From positions 168,716,672 through 168,780,671 of the forward strand of contig NC_090322.1 of the NCBI RefSeq assembly GCF_040869045.1: DNA of 64,000 nt, read 5' to 3'. This document shows, piece by piece, positions 12,049 to 24,375 of this stretch (position 1 is the first letter of the stretch; each line of letters starts with the position of its first letter). The notes under the pieces were generated by a model that searched no databases, had not been told where the DNA came from, and saw only the letters and a list, made by a program, of their open reading frames with translations. The position numbers were made by a program, and so were the translations under genes. This stretch comes from Eurosta solidaginis (Eukaryota; Arthropoda; Insecta; Diptera; Tephritidae).

Positions 12049-12965
12049 ATGAGGTGGTTATATGACTCCATCTCGTCAGCATCCATGCAATTAATACATT
12101 CATCTCCCACCAGAGAGAGTAACCTTCTACAAAAGTTTGCCGACACCTCTACGGTGCACTTAATCTGCATGAAGACATAATGTCTTGCCACTTGTCCGGC
12201 TTCTAATAGAGGGGACAGATTCGACATCCCGGAGTTCGTCTGTCCGCTCTACCCTTCTCAATCGTCGGTCCGCGTCTCGACTGGAGCTGATTTCGGCACC
12301 CCAGAACCGTCCAGTTCTGTTCGCTTACCACCGGGTGGCGGGATTTCAGCTCGTCCGCCTCCCCGGTTTTTTTTTTTTTTGCGAGGCGACGCGACTCACC
12401 AACACTGACTTGATAGTCTGGCGCTTCCTTACCCTGCCGTGTCCAAGTTTTTCGGTTCTATCTCCATTCCACTTCTTAGTGGCTGTGTTATATTTGTATT
12501 GCTCATACTAAAAAGGGTTCCCACTTAGAGCCTATTCCCAGGCCAGGATCCGTAGTCGACCTTAAATGGCCATGCGGATATCGGTGCCAAGCAGGAAGAC
12601 CACGCGAGGGCCCTTATCAGACATGTGTTCAGAACCAGCACGTGCGCAAAGACGGGAAGTAATCTCAGCCCCAGCTGTGCTACCAATCTAATGGCGAAAA
12701 ACCCAGTGCATGCCCTCAGACATGTCATGGCTTTAACAAAACGTGGGTTGGGTTTCACTCCAACTTTCGCAGGCCTTAGAATAACGCTAACACCAGCTCA
12801 AAGCAATATAATCTTAACTTTTGTCAGTAGAGAATTCCTATATGTATATCTGCCGTATGACAGTGTCCAACCTTGAGCTCGGAACCATGGCTCGAGGTTT
12901 CTGGTTTTATCGAGTTGTCCTCTCTAGATCCGTAACTATCCGTAAAAACAGGGACACCTCTTAAA
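12049..12965. other. Unassigned, less AT-rich segment
   Basis: More GC-rich than its surroundings, with partially open frames on both strands (12185-12511 plus, 12525-12758 minus), a T15-type homopolymer near 12366 and no recognisable domain. It may be decayed TE coding sequence. No host gene can be supported. Confidence 0.35.
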
Positions 12966-13345
12966 AGATGTGACAGTTCATCGTGTTATCGGTTTGTTAT
13001 CGACGAGTTATCGGTTTATTAAAAAAGTGTAAGGCGCGATAACCTCCGAAGAGGCGGGACGGGACCTAAATGTTGTATGCCGATTCCGAACGACATCTGC
13101 AAGGCAGACGAGTTTTCACTGAGAAGCTTTTCATTTCAGAAATACACTGGGAGGAGCCACCACACTTAGAAGAACGTTTTTCTAATTGAAAATACTTGTT
13201 TATGAAATTTTGATGTTGCTTTGCCCGGGGCGTGAGTCCAGGATCTTCGGTGTGGTAGAAGGAGCACTCTACCACCATATCACTGCGGCTGCATCAGTTT
13301 ATTATCAAATATTAATCGGTTTGTTATCGGAAAGTGGAAATTGCG
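12966..13345. repeat. TTATCGGTTTGTTATCG-type short repeat, split by a SINE
   Basis: The word GTTATCGGTTTGTTATCG and variants recur at 12984-13020 and again at 13297-13340, on either side of an inserted SINE. A related word cluster occurs at 41090-41230. Confidence 0.6.
13022..13296 (-). mobile_element. SINE copy with 8-bp target-site duplication
   Basis: Minus-strand SINE from the tail (AAGGCGCGATAACCTCCGAAG) to the head (CACCATATCACTGCGGCTGC), flanked by GTTTATTA at 13014-13021 and 13297-13304. It sits inside the TTATCGG repeat and has an internal deletion next to GAAGAGGCGGGACGGGACC. Confidence 0.8.
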
Positions 13346-13559
13346 TTGTCGACGAGAAATTATACCGAAAATTTTAAAAAAATTTTCCAAAGGCATGATC
13401 TTGGCTCCGAAAGTTCCAAAGTAGTCCCGAAATAATACCGAAGTATATTCGAAATGACCCCGCAGATAGGCAAACAGATATCTAAGTAGGCCCCTAAATT
13501 GTTACGGAGTGGTGCCAAAGTCATTCCAAAAATATCGCAAAAGAGTACCAAATCTTTCC

Positions 13560-14191
13560 GATTATCGGATTTTAAAAATCGAACTTCGATGAAGTATTCA
13601 TAAAAAAATTACGTATACGTCATGTATGTGCCACATATACCTTCCTTGTTGAATCTTTATTAATTCGATCGAATACTAGATATTGTAATCTTGGAATGGC
13701 ATGGCTCAAAAATAGTTTCCCCAGGTAACATTTTTCCGTTTCCGGTAAGAAAAAGAAAAACATGAGAAAGCATACAACTCTTTCGGGAAAAATCAGTATT
13801 TTGGTAAGAATGTCAAAAAATTATCAAAAATCGACTTTGTTCTTCTTGGGAACGTATTTGTGGTCATCGAAAATATCAAATGATCTTCCTACGATAAAAA
13901 CTACGTCCAATATGGACCAAAATATAAAAATTAGTCGCCGAATCTGTTTCTAAGCGCAAAACTCGAGAACTGTTGGACCAATTTCGCCAGTTCTTTTTTT
14001 AGAATATTCCTTGATGTAAGAGGATGGCCCTTGCGGAGAGAAATGTGGACCCGGGAAGTGGCCAGGGGCTAACTTGAAATTTGGTATAGGGTACTTCCCC
14101 GACTAGCTCTTTATTTGCGAAACTTCTCTTTCCGGGAATCGGACCAGAGGCCTAGCTATTCCAAAAATTTTTCCAGTAATTCGTACAAGTA
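13560..14191. other. No feature assigned
   Basis: AT-rich, with a short open frame at 13762-13953 lacking any domain. Confidence 0.35.
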
Positions 14192-15372
14192 AACAAGTAA
14201 GGAAGGCTAAGTTCGGATGTAACCGAACATTACATACTCAGCTGAGAGCTTTGGAGACAAAATAAGGGAAAATCGCCATTTAGCAAAATTAACCTAGGGT
14301 AACCATGGAATGTGTTTGTATGACATGGATTTCAAATGGAAGGTATTAAAGAGTATTTTAAAAGGGAGTGGACCATATTTCTACAGGTGGACGCCATTTC
14401 AGGATATCGCCATAAAGGTGGACCATGGGTGACTCTAAATATGTGTTGTACGATATGGGTATCAAATGAAAGGTATTAATGAGTGTTTTAAAAGGGAGTG
14501 ACCCTTTGTTGTATATGTGAAGGCGTTTTCGAGATATCGACCAAAATGTGAACCAGGGTGACCCAGAACATCATACCAATACCAGGAACAGTATTCCTTC
14601 CAAGATTCCAAGGGCGTTTGATTTCGCCCTGCAGAACTTTTGTCTTTTTCTTCTAATTAATATGGTAGGTGTCGGCGGGGCCATGCCCATTTTGCAGTTT
14701 TCTTTTATTTTTGTATTTTGTTGCACCATATCATTACTGGAGTTGAATCTTGAAATAATTTACTTATACACTGTAAAGATACTACATTTTTTGTTAAAAT
14801 TCGACTTAAAAAAAAATTTTTTTTAAGGTGGCTGTGGTCATTCTCCGATTTTGCTAAATTTTATTTAGCACACATATAGTAATAGGAGTAACGTGCCTGC
14901 CAAAATTTTTACATTACCTTCTTTTAAAAGTGGGCGGTGCCACCCCCATTGTCCAGAATTTTACTAATTTTTTATTTTGCGTCATAAGATCAACACACCT
15001 ACCAAGTTTTATCGCTTTATCCGTCTTTGGTAATGAATTATCGCACTTTTTTGGTTTTTCGAAATTTTCGATATCGAAAAAGTGAGCGTGGTTGTAGTCC
15101 GATTTCGTTCATTTTTAATTGCGATCTGAGATGAGCGCCCAGGAACCTACAAACCACATTTCATCAAGATACCTGGAAATTTACTCAATTATCGTGTTTA
15201 CGGACGGACGGACGGACATGGCTAAATGAATTTCTTTTTTCGCCCAGATCATTTTGATATGTAGAATTCTATATCTATCTCGATTAGTTTATGCCGTTAC
15301 GGATTACCATTATGCCATTATGCGAACAAAGTTAATATACTCTGTGAGCTCTGCTCAGCTGAGTATAAAAAA
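14192..15372 (+). repeat. H1 hairpin-ended element
   Basis: Complete by its ends: AACAAGTAAGGAAGGCTAAG with GTTCGG/CCGAAC hairpin at 14192, ATACTCAGCTGAGAGCT, two 130-bp satellite units (14300-14560), a shortened body with (GGAC)n near 15205, and the 3' hairpin TATACTC...GAGTATAAAAAA ending near 15372. The body lacks the ~900 bp containing the CCGCTAATTTATTTATA site that other copies retain. Confidence 0.75.
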
Positions 15373-16223
15373 GAGGAATCAGGAACTCGCTAATATGCTT
15401 GTAGACTTGCAATGTAATTACATATGTGAAACTCACTTTCAGCCGCCAATATGTAGATATGTATGTATATACTACACATATAGTACAATTTCTGCTGTTA
15501 TTTACCCAAACCATATGGTGATGTGTGAAAATGTCAGCAAATATCTGGAGGTGGCATCTACATACCTCGTTATTAAATTATTTTGCTGCAGGCTTTTAAC
15601 CTCGAACCGAAATGGAGTGTTGTGCCTAAAAGTATTATGGTGCTAAAAGGGAAGCGTAGTTCATTAGATCATATTAGTAAAATGCGACTGAAGCTTATAT
15701 GTATATATATGTAGACGTACATATATAAAGCTTAGTTTTTCAGTGCCCAAAAGAGCCACAATTTCAGAGTTTGAATGACAGCCTCAAATGGTGGCTCATT
15801 TGGGCACTAAAATTGGCACTGGCTCAAATTAATTTATGAATAATGGACTGGCAATGACATAGGTTGCAGCACAGTGTTGGCAAGTGCGCAGGCGATTTAC
15901 TTACCTCTGGAATTAAAAAAAAAAGCGGCTACAAAGCTTTTGATGGTTACAATATTTAAAATAGCCACAAATTCACCTGGAAGTAGGGAATGTTATCTAT
16001 GTATCTGTCGATGCTGCTGACGTATTAAATAATGATTGCGGCGGTTAATGTTCATTCAGCTTAACCCTTAGCAACTAAAGCTAGAAAAAACTGTTAAATG
16101 TTACGCGGCGTGACAGCTAACGTCATTACCAAAAGAAAAACCATTTTCATTATTGATTGCATTCGCTTTTATTTACTTTTATTGTAATGGCCATGATTTG
16201 AACCTTAAATAGGATATAGTGAC
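15373..16223. other. No gene; contains a small inverted repeat
   Basis: AGTGCCCAAAAGAGCCAC at 15742-15759 is repeated inverted at 15791-15808 with one mismatch, around a 31-bp loop. Nothing else recognised. Confidence 0.45.
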
Positions 16224-16575
16224 CTAGCGGACCCAGCATACGTTGTCCCGCCTGAGCTTTCACTTACTGATGGATTCAAGTGGTTTATAAGCGCAATACA
16301 AAGCTTTATAGGTTAACAGCTTCCGCAACCCAATTGTCAACCTTACCTAGGCGGGGGAATCCTGTTGCAAATTTAAATATATCACACACATATTTAGCAG
16401 GTGCAGGGGCAGATCCAGCACGATTTGGGACCTTAAAATTTTTCATACAAACACACATACGTATCTACACTCATCTACAAAAGTCATCATCACTCAGATT
16501 TTTCCAGTTTTTACTAAGTTTTGCTTCGATATTCATTATTTTCGATATTTTTATAAAAATATGTATTATTATATA
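16224..16575 (-). mobile_element. Possible Helitron 3' end on minus strand
   Basis: CTAGCGGACCCAGCATACGT at 16224 is the near reverse complement of the Helitron 3' end seen at 30431-30458 (stem-loop then GGGTCCGCTAG). The stem is partly degraded and no clear 5' TC end is seen, so the other boundary is approximate. Confidence 0.4.
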
Positions 16576-16579
16576 ACAC

Positions 16580-17285
16580 CAACAATCCAAATATACACTT
16601 AAGACTTTTTAAAAAATTCGGAAAAATTCCGCGAATTTTCATGCAAATTTTTAGCTTTCAGTAGGAATTTTTAGAATTTATCTCTCAGATGGGGTTTTGC
16701 ATGAACGTTTGCGGGCAATCAAAGAGAGATTTTTTGAAATACATATGTACATACATACAGTGTTGCCCTTGTGTCGCTTTGCGGAAATTTTATCCTTTTT
16801 AGAACACTTTGTTCCTTTGAAAACTATTTTTTAAATATTAACTATTTTTAAACAGCCTACCTGCATAACATTGATTGTGAATATGACCATAGTTTTTTGG
16901 GTATTTTAATGTAGAGGAGGATTTTTATTAGTACTTTTAAATTGATTTACAGCTTGCAGCTGTTAAAAATTTCAAGTAAAAAGTGCATTGCTAAGAGCTT
17001 AACTTTAACGGATCAGTTCAATGTATAATTTTGGTGCGGTTTTGCTACACAAAGTTTGTGGCACGCTTCTGTGTGTAAGTGTAGCATAAAAGTAAAATTA
17101 CTATGAAATAAAAGATTTATTTTTATGTGTGTATATCTTTTTTCATAGTAGGGCAATAGGATTACCTAACACACGTTCTCAGATTTTTTAGCACAAAGAA
17201 ATAATTATCACAGCATTTTAAGACGGAGCCAGACATTGCTAAATTGACAAATAAACGATTGAATAAGCAGGCCTGAACCGTGGTA
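16580..17285. other. No feature assigned
   Basis: AT-rich unique-looking sequence. Confidence 0.35.
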
Positions 17286-17289
17286 AAAA

Positions 17290-17646
17290 ACAAATAAAAA
17301 CAAATATTACTTGGCGCGATTTATCTCAGAAAATATTTAGGCTGAGCTTCTCTTCAAGTTTGGATCTTGCCTCTTTTTAGTTGTTCCTACAAATATACGG
17401 GACGGGGCTTTACTTTTTTATGCCGACTCCGAACGGCACCTGGAAGGCAGATGAATTTTCACTGAGAAGGCTTTTAATGGCAGAAACTTTTCAGAGTGTT
17501 TGCCAAACCACTGTCGAGGGCGACCCCGCTTAGAAATGCTTTTTTTTTGAATGAACTTTTTCTTAAATTTTGATGTTGCTTTTGCGCGGGTCTTGAACCC
17601 AGCACCCTCGGTGTTGTAGGCGGAGTACGCTACCACGGCGCCGCCA
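17290..17646 (-). mobile_element. SINE copy
   Basis: Minus strand, from GGCGCGATTTATCTCAG to the head with CTACCACGGCGCCGCC near 17646. B-box complement GGTCTTGAACCC near 17590. Moderately diverged. Confidence 0.8.
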
Positions 17647-18440
17647 GAGTCTTGAACCAGAAAAAACAATAAGTTAAGCATAAATTCCGGTTAAATAATT
17701 ATAAGATGAAAATAACAAGTATTCAGTTGTTTTTGATGAGAAAGTTTATGTTTCATGAAAAATTTAAGCTTATTGTGAACCCTAAGCAACCTGTTGGAAA
17801 GGATATCTTATTATTCCGTTTTTTCGGGTCGTGTATTGAAAGCTCTTATACAGGTTTTGAAACATTATAAATGTGTCAATCAGGCTAATTCACAACTATT
17901 TTTATTAGTTATCTTAGCTGAAAAATACTAAAAGTTTATCCACATTTAAGAAACTCTCCACATTGTTCATAAAGTACGAGCCCTCAATTATCACAGAATT
18001 TCTCCTGCATTAACCGAATTTCGGACCGGAGGAAGATAGGTTCCATCAACTACTAAGAGCTGCCAAAGAACTATAGGTTGACTTAATTTTACATATTTTT
18101 TTATCTTTATGTAGAATTATGTATAGCATAAGTCAGAGCGTGCCACAATTCCCAAAATAATGGAGATTTCCTGGCGTTAATGTATCACTGCTGCCAAATA
18201 GTAACACACTAACGCGATGTAGGGACTGAAATTCGCGAAGGCCTATATAAATAATTTTTTTGTGACATTTTAAAAATATTGGTCGTTCTTTTGTTTTTTC
18301 AAAAGGAATTTTCGTCCAGAAAAATTATGTGGTGTGGCAACCGTGATCATGAAATAGTGACCAAGGCTGCCAAAGGGACGATCTTATAGATTATACATAT
18401 ATAAAAGCTAAACAATTTTAAAATTTTATATGTAATTAAA
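17647..18440. other. No feature assigned
   Basis: AT-rich, no open frame or recognised repeat. Confidence 0.35.
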
Positions 18441-18444
18441 ACAA

Positions 18445-18705
18445 ACTTTTATAATTTTCATAAGTTCCAGATCAGAACGGGGGGCGGGGGCGATCAGGTG
18501 AGCCGGTGAAGCTCTGGCGATCCCAAGTTCCTCATGGAACCAGGGGGTGGGGGAGTGTTCTCGTTGCCGATATGGTCGGGCTAGTACATTAATGGTGCTT
18601 GTTATGGGAACGTACCGGATCCATATCCGCGAAGGACCATCCACATCGATAACACTCCCCAAAACCATCGGCGAGCGTCTTTGTCGTTAATACAACAACA
18701 AAAAG
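18445..18705 (-). repeat. Dispersed repeat with GGGGAGTGTTATCGATG core
   Basis: On the minus strand: a GTTGTTGTT start, TTTTGGGGAGTGTTATCGAT, GTGGATGGTCC, CCGGTACGTTCC, then AGCCCGACCAT. The same order of words occurs on the plus strand at 40856-41030 and in its duplicate at 58101-58275. Class unknown; a SINE-like or truncated element is possible. Confidence 0.6.
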
Positions 18706-18923
18706 CTTTGACTTGCCTGCTTATTTTAAGTAAACATTATTGCTAAGTTTTCCTCTCTTCTGCCCCCTTACCCTTTTTCAAATCTTCGATAATTATGTGT
18801 ACCTCTCTCTTTTTGCCACTTTTCCACTCCCGAGTCCGAGGCGATTCGAGGATTTATTTTGTATGAGAAATTGAGCCCAATAAGTGTGAATTGAATTTTA
18901 ATATGTGATTATGTGGCCAATTT

Positions 18924-19289
18924 AAAAAAAAAAAAAATAAATGTAAGGCGCGATAACCTCCGAAGAGATCTAAGGCCGAGCTTCTCTTCGAATTTGCGTC
19001 GTGCTCCTCTTGATTTTCCCTACAAATTGGCCGGACGGTACCTACATGTTTTAAGCCGACTCCGAACGGCATCTGCAAGGCAGATGAGTTTTCACTGATA
19101 GCTTTTCATGGCAGAAATACACCCGGAGCGCTTGCCAAACACTGCCGAGGGGCGACCCCGCTTAGAAAAATGTTCTTCTAATTGAAAAACCTTATTTCTA
19201 AAATTTTGATGTTGCTTTGCCCGGGGTGTGAACCCAGGGCATACGGTGTGTTAGGCGGAGCAAGCTATCATCACACCACGGTGGTGGCT
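18924..19289 (-). mobile_element. SINE copy, best preserved
   Basis: Read on the minus strand: a head with GTGGTGTGATGATAGCTTG (A-box-like), CTCCGCCTAACACACC, GGGTTCACACCCC (B box, near 19230), GGGCAAAGCAACATCAAA, body, the GAGGTTATCGCGCCTTAC block and an A/T-rich tail at 18924-18945. Total about 365 bp. Confidence 0.85.
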
Positions 19290-22199
19290 AATTTCAAAGT
19301 ATGGAAATATGTATACGTTTAATGTACCATGTTACACTTGAAGTGAAACTTTTATGCACCACGCTTAAGACGACAGATAACTCGACTAAACAGAGGAGCG
19401 TTTTGGGGGCTTACTTCCACGGTATTCCGCCTCATAGAAGGGCAGCATGTCAGTAACCAAGAACTGCTAACCCCCCTTACCTAGGATGTCATACGGCACA
19501 CCTTTGATTGATTTGCGGCCAGGGGGTATATTGTGGGCCGAGCCCGCTTTGAAGGGCAGTTTGTCGTACCACCAAGATGAATAACTCAAAATCTTATGTC
19601 TATAAAGGGGAGGAAGAAGTTTAGAGTCGCACGGAAAAGTAAAGAGCAGAGCACGGAGAAGAAGGAATAAAAGAGCTCTCTCAACGCTTAGGAGCAGTGG
19701 TCGGCCCAACAGACCTGGAAAGTGGCCACTGGGGATGGGCCGTGTGCTGGTAGATGTTGCCCGAAGGCATTTCCAGAACACTGATGCGATACCCTTTCTA
19801 CTGCAGCCGGTGCGTGGAGGATTAAGCTTCGGGCGGCAGAATGAATAGACAAGGTTCGGCTGATGGGGCAAGCCTACTTTCAAAAGGTTACAGCGGCCCA
19901 GTCATTGATAACCCTTTATTAAAAATAGAGTGGGTTTAAAGCTGTACTGCAGATAGATCGCAATGGAGAGGTACCAGATACCTTCAAAGCAACAATCTCG
20001 AAAGTTGCAAGTCAGACAGAGAGGACGTGAAAAATGAGGTTAACCACCAATGGATGTGGAACTGGGTGATATGCCAAAAGGAGGTAACCCTAAGACTCCG
20101 ACTTTCTCTGAGGGGCCAAAGGTACTTAACACTAAGATGCTGGCTGCTTCCGAGACGATGAGTGACGTGTGGCGAATTGTCTCACTGGCGCTTATTGATC
20201 GAGAGGAAAAAACACGTCCTTAATTGCCAGCATGTGTTAAAGCATACTCACTGCATATTACGCATATTTAATTAATCACGTTTCGTGTTATAAGTTTTAT
20301 TAAATGATGCAGTCATTTGCAAAGGTGCTAATTAGCGCATTTGATAATTCGGAGGGGAGCATTCATATTCAGGTGTATGCATATGAAACCTTACACATAG
20401 TTCATGTCATCTTGGCAATGCATCAAAGTAGAAATTAAAAAAAGGTAAGAAATGTTTTGGTACTTCCTTTATATAAATGGACCAGAAGAAACGAAAAATT
20501 TCTCTCTAAACAAAGTCATAATCTTGTTGAGATTTTATTTCCAATTTTAACACAATCTCTGTAAAAATTTGTATGAGGAACAAAAATATAAAGGTTGAAC
20601 CTTCTGATTATTGTATTGCTTTTCCTTGGCTGGCCACCATAATTTAGCTTTCGAAGGTCCCTCTTTAGTATTTCACTTAAAGTCGAGGAGAAAGAAATTG
20701 ATATAACGATAATGACGTCGGCTAATCCACTCAATTTTTATTGAGATCTAATAAGACTTCCTTCGGTAGGACAACCCCCTTCCTGTGGAACTACTCTGCT
20801 CATGAGACGCGTAGTTGTAACCGAGAACATGTTTGCTTGTTTTACTTTATTTTCCAGCTTTCATTGCGTCCATTGAAAGTTATGGTTGTTTGTGCCAGCT
20901 CTTCCTAGGTCGTTGGTAACCACGCTGATTTTTTTATATTGTCAAAGGCTCACTTTATATCTAAAGAGGCTGCCAGAGTATATTATTTGTAGAGAGGGGA
21001 TCTCTCTATTACTGGCGTTAGTGGATTCCGATTCATGAATTGATTACGGACGTAAAGTAGCGTTATAAAACGAACGTTCCGACTTATGCTCAAACCACAT
21101 GCCAGAGAAATGCTACTAAATTTTAATAAGTCAAGCCGCATGCTGGGCTGCAAGAAAACGCAATTACACAAAAAACGCACACGCCAATCCGTTTTTTTTT
21201 TTTTACTTCTCTCCATATAAAAGTGGCCAATCGGCTCGCTGAAGTTTTTTTTTTTTTTATTTATATTATTGTATATACATAAAATAATATGAAAGTAAGC
21301 AATTTAAATGTGCATATAAATGAACCGTTGGTTGCTGGTTGTTGGCAGTTGCTCTTAATTGCTTTTAAAACATTATTTGCGTTGTCTGGAAACATGGAAG
21401 CCCAAAATAGAAATATTTGCTTTCAGATTTCTGCACATAAATGGGAGGAAGTGTTTATGTAATGAAGTGTGCAAGAAAAAACTATTTAAACTGGAATTAA
21501 TATCTCACCTTTATTTTTAAAATTTAAAGGTTTAAAAGCATTTACGGGTAAATGCAAATTTTGTCAAGTAATACATTCGGGGGAAAATTTAAAAATATTT
21601 GCATATAAATCAATGATTAATGGTAACTGATAAGAAACTGTTATACTCGAATGAAAGTGACTCGTGTAAGTACAAATAATAATATTTGATGTACAGTTAT
21701 TCTGAGTTATGGCAATTTTTAAAAAGATTCTAGGGGCCTTTGTCCTCTACCATTATGACCTCTATACAGAATATTACAGGTCTATGACAAATAAGCGTAG
21801 AGTTTTTGACACTTTTAAATTTAAGGGGATAGTTTGGGGAAGTAGACAAGGTCACTGCTCACTTTTCTAAAATGGCCTAGAGCTCCGTATATATGAACCA
21901 AATACCAAATATACATAATAGGACTTGATCAAATACAAGAGTTTACAGATACTGTTTCAAAAGGACAGCGGGGAGGTTTTCTGCAAAACGTTTATCCCTC
22001 TAAGTACTTACTTGCAGCTAAAATGGTAAAAAATAGTAAGCAAAGTGATTGTTCCCAAGGAGTGTACGATGACATCCCTCGTTTTCGGAAAACGAATACT
22101 AGTAGATCTTTCCACACTTCTGTCTATATCAGTGCCAACTGCAACTCCGTCCAGCTCTTCTGGCGGGGTTGGATCACAAAACGAATAAACAATTCTGAA
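19290..22199. other. Unassigned region
   Basis: 19460-20230 is more GC-rich, with discontinuous plus-strand frames and one minus-strand frame at 19467-19883. It could be decayed retrotransposon ORF1, but no motif settles this. 20230-22199 is AT-rich with T-runs near 21195 and 21245, and nothing else recognised. Confidence 0.35.
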
Positions 22200-22262
22200 A
22201 ACAAGTAAGGAAGGCTAAGTTCGGGCGTAACCGAACATTATACACCCAGCTGTACACTTGAA
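22200..22262 (+). repeat. H1 head fragment
   Basis: AACAAGTAAGGAAGGCTAAG with the GTTCGG/CCGAAC hairpin, followed by CACCCAGCTGTACACT. Similarity to other H1 copies stops within about 60 bp, and no 3' hairpin is seen before the next head at 22473. Confidence 0.65.
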
Positions 22263-22472
22263 ATTCCGTGGTTGTTTGTTTTGTGTGCTTAATAGCGTTA
22301 CATATTTGTACGTATGGTTCTATTCTGAAACTAATAAAAAAATTTCGTTTAAAAGAAGCAAAAAGCATACAGAGGCTAACACCAATGACCTTGAGCGGGT
22401 AATAATGCAGTTTTCATTCAGATTTTGGGATTTTCCTACTGTTTACAAGTAAGTATATACAAAAAAAGGTAT

Positions 22473-23995
22473 AACAAGTAAGGAAGGCTAAGTTCGGGTG
22501 TAACCGAACGTTACATACTCAGTTGAGAGCTTTGGAGACAAAGTAAGGGAATATCACCATGTTGTAAAAAGAACCTAAGGTAACCCTGGAATGTGTTTGT
22601 TAATGATAATTTTAAAAGGGAGTGGGCCTAAGTTCTATAGGTGGACGCCTTTTCGAGATATCGCCATAAAGGTGGACCAGGGGTGACTCTAGAGTTTGTT
22701 TGTACTATATGGGTATCAAATGAAAGGTGTTAATGAGTATTTTAAAACGGAGTGGGCCTTGGTTCTATAGGTGGACGCCTTTTCGGAATATCGTTATAAA
22801 AGTGGACCAGGGTTGACTCTAGAATGCGTTTGTACAATATGGGTATAAAACGAAAGGTATTAATAAGTGTTTTAAAAGGGAGTGGGCCTTAGTTCTATGG
22901 GTGGACGCCTTTTCGGAATATCGCCATAAACGGGGACCAGGGGTGACTCTAGAATGCGTTTGTACAATATGGGTATCAAATGAAAGGTGTTAATGAGTAT
23001 TTTAAAAGAGCGTGGGCCTTAGTTCTATAGGTGGACGCCTTTTCGAGATATCGCCGTAAAGGTGGACCAGTGGTGACTCTAGAATTTGTTTGTACAATAT
23101 GGGTATCAAATGAAAGGTGTTAATGAATATTTTAAAAAGGAGTGGGCCTTAGTTCAATATGTGGACGCCTTTTCGAGATATCGCCATAAACGTGGACCAG
23201 GGGTGACTCCAGAATGTGTTTGTACGATATGGGTATCAAATTAAAGGTATTGATGAGGGTTTTAAAAGGGAGTGACCCTTAGTTGTATATGTGAAGGCGT
23301 TTTCGAGATATCGACCAAAATGTGGACCAGGGTGATCCAGAACATCATCTGTCGCGTACCGCTAATTTATTTATATATGTAATACCACGAACAGTATTCC
23401 TTCCAAGATTCCAAGGACTTTTGATTCCGCCATGCAAACCTTTTTTATTTTCTTCTACTTAATATGGTAGGTGTCACACCCTTTTACCAAGTTTTTTTCT
23501 AAAGTTATATTTTGCGTCAATAGACCAATACAATTACCATGTTTCATCCCTCTTTTCGTATTTGGTATATAATTATGGCATTTTTTTTTCATTTTTCGTA
23601 ATTTTCGATATCGAAAAAGTGGGCGTGGTCATAGTCGGATTTCGTCCATTTTTTACACCAATACAAAGTGAGTTCAGATAAGTACGTGAACTGAGGTTAG
23701 TAAAGATACATCGATTTTTGCTCAAGTTATCGTGTTAACGGCCGAGCGGAAGGACAGACGGTCGACTGTGTATAAAAACTGGGCGTGGCTTCAGCCGATT
23801 TCGCCCTTTTTCACAGAAAACAGTTATCGCCCTAGAATCTAAGCCTCTACCAAATTTCACAAAGATTGGTAAATTTTTGTTCGACTTATGGCATTAAAAG
23901 TATCCTAGACAAATTAAATGAAAAAGGGTACCGTTATACGAACAAAATTAATATACTCTGTGGGCTCTGATCAGGTGAGTATAAAAAAGTGGGCG
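22473..23995 (+). repeat. H1 hairpin-ended element with internal deletion
   Basis: Standard head at 22473, about six 130-bp units (22600-23330), an uninterrupted CCGCTAATTTATTTATATA site at 23359, then the body up to GAAAAAGGGTACC near 23930. There it jumps directly to the last ~60 bp and the 3' hairpin (23948-23987). The inner hairpin stem is degraded here (GGGC...GATC). Confidence 0.75.
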
Positions 23996-24375
23996 GTTCC
24001 CTGAAATCCTTTCAGTCAGTATCTCTTTTCTAGTTCGGAACTAGACCTAAATTTCCAAATAAGGACAAGTTCGGTACTGAAAAGATTTTACCCAGTTATA
24101 AAATCGACAGCTTGGGTTCTAATTTTTCATATTTAATTTGAGAAATATGTTATCTATAAAAAAACTGCTACCAGCTTTAAGTAACTTCGACTATTAGTAT
24201 GATTTCTTTTCCCAAACTTTCCCACTGGCTCGGAGGTATTGATAAATTTCACTGGTAATTTTCCTTGATATTTAATAAATTGCCATGAGCTTTCGTTTTG
24301 TTATTATAATAAGCGCTTTAAATGAAAATCGATTCGGATGTATACATTCAGATAAGATTAAGTAATTTATAACGA
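23996..24375. other. No feature assigned
   Basis: Short AT-rich spacer between two H1 elements. Confidence 0.4.

Noticed and set aside
19467..19883. 138-residue minus-strand open frame
   Set aside because: The opposite strand looks more like decayed retroelement coding sequence; no domain in either.
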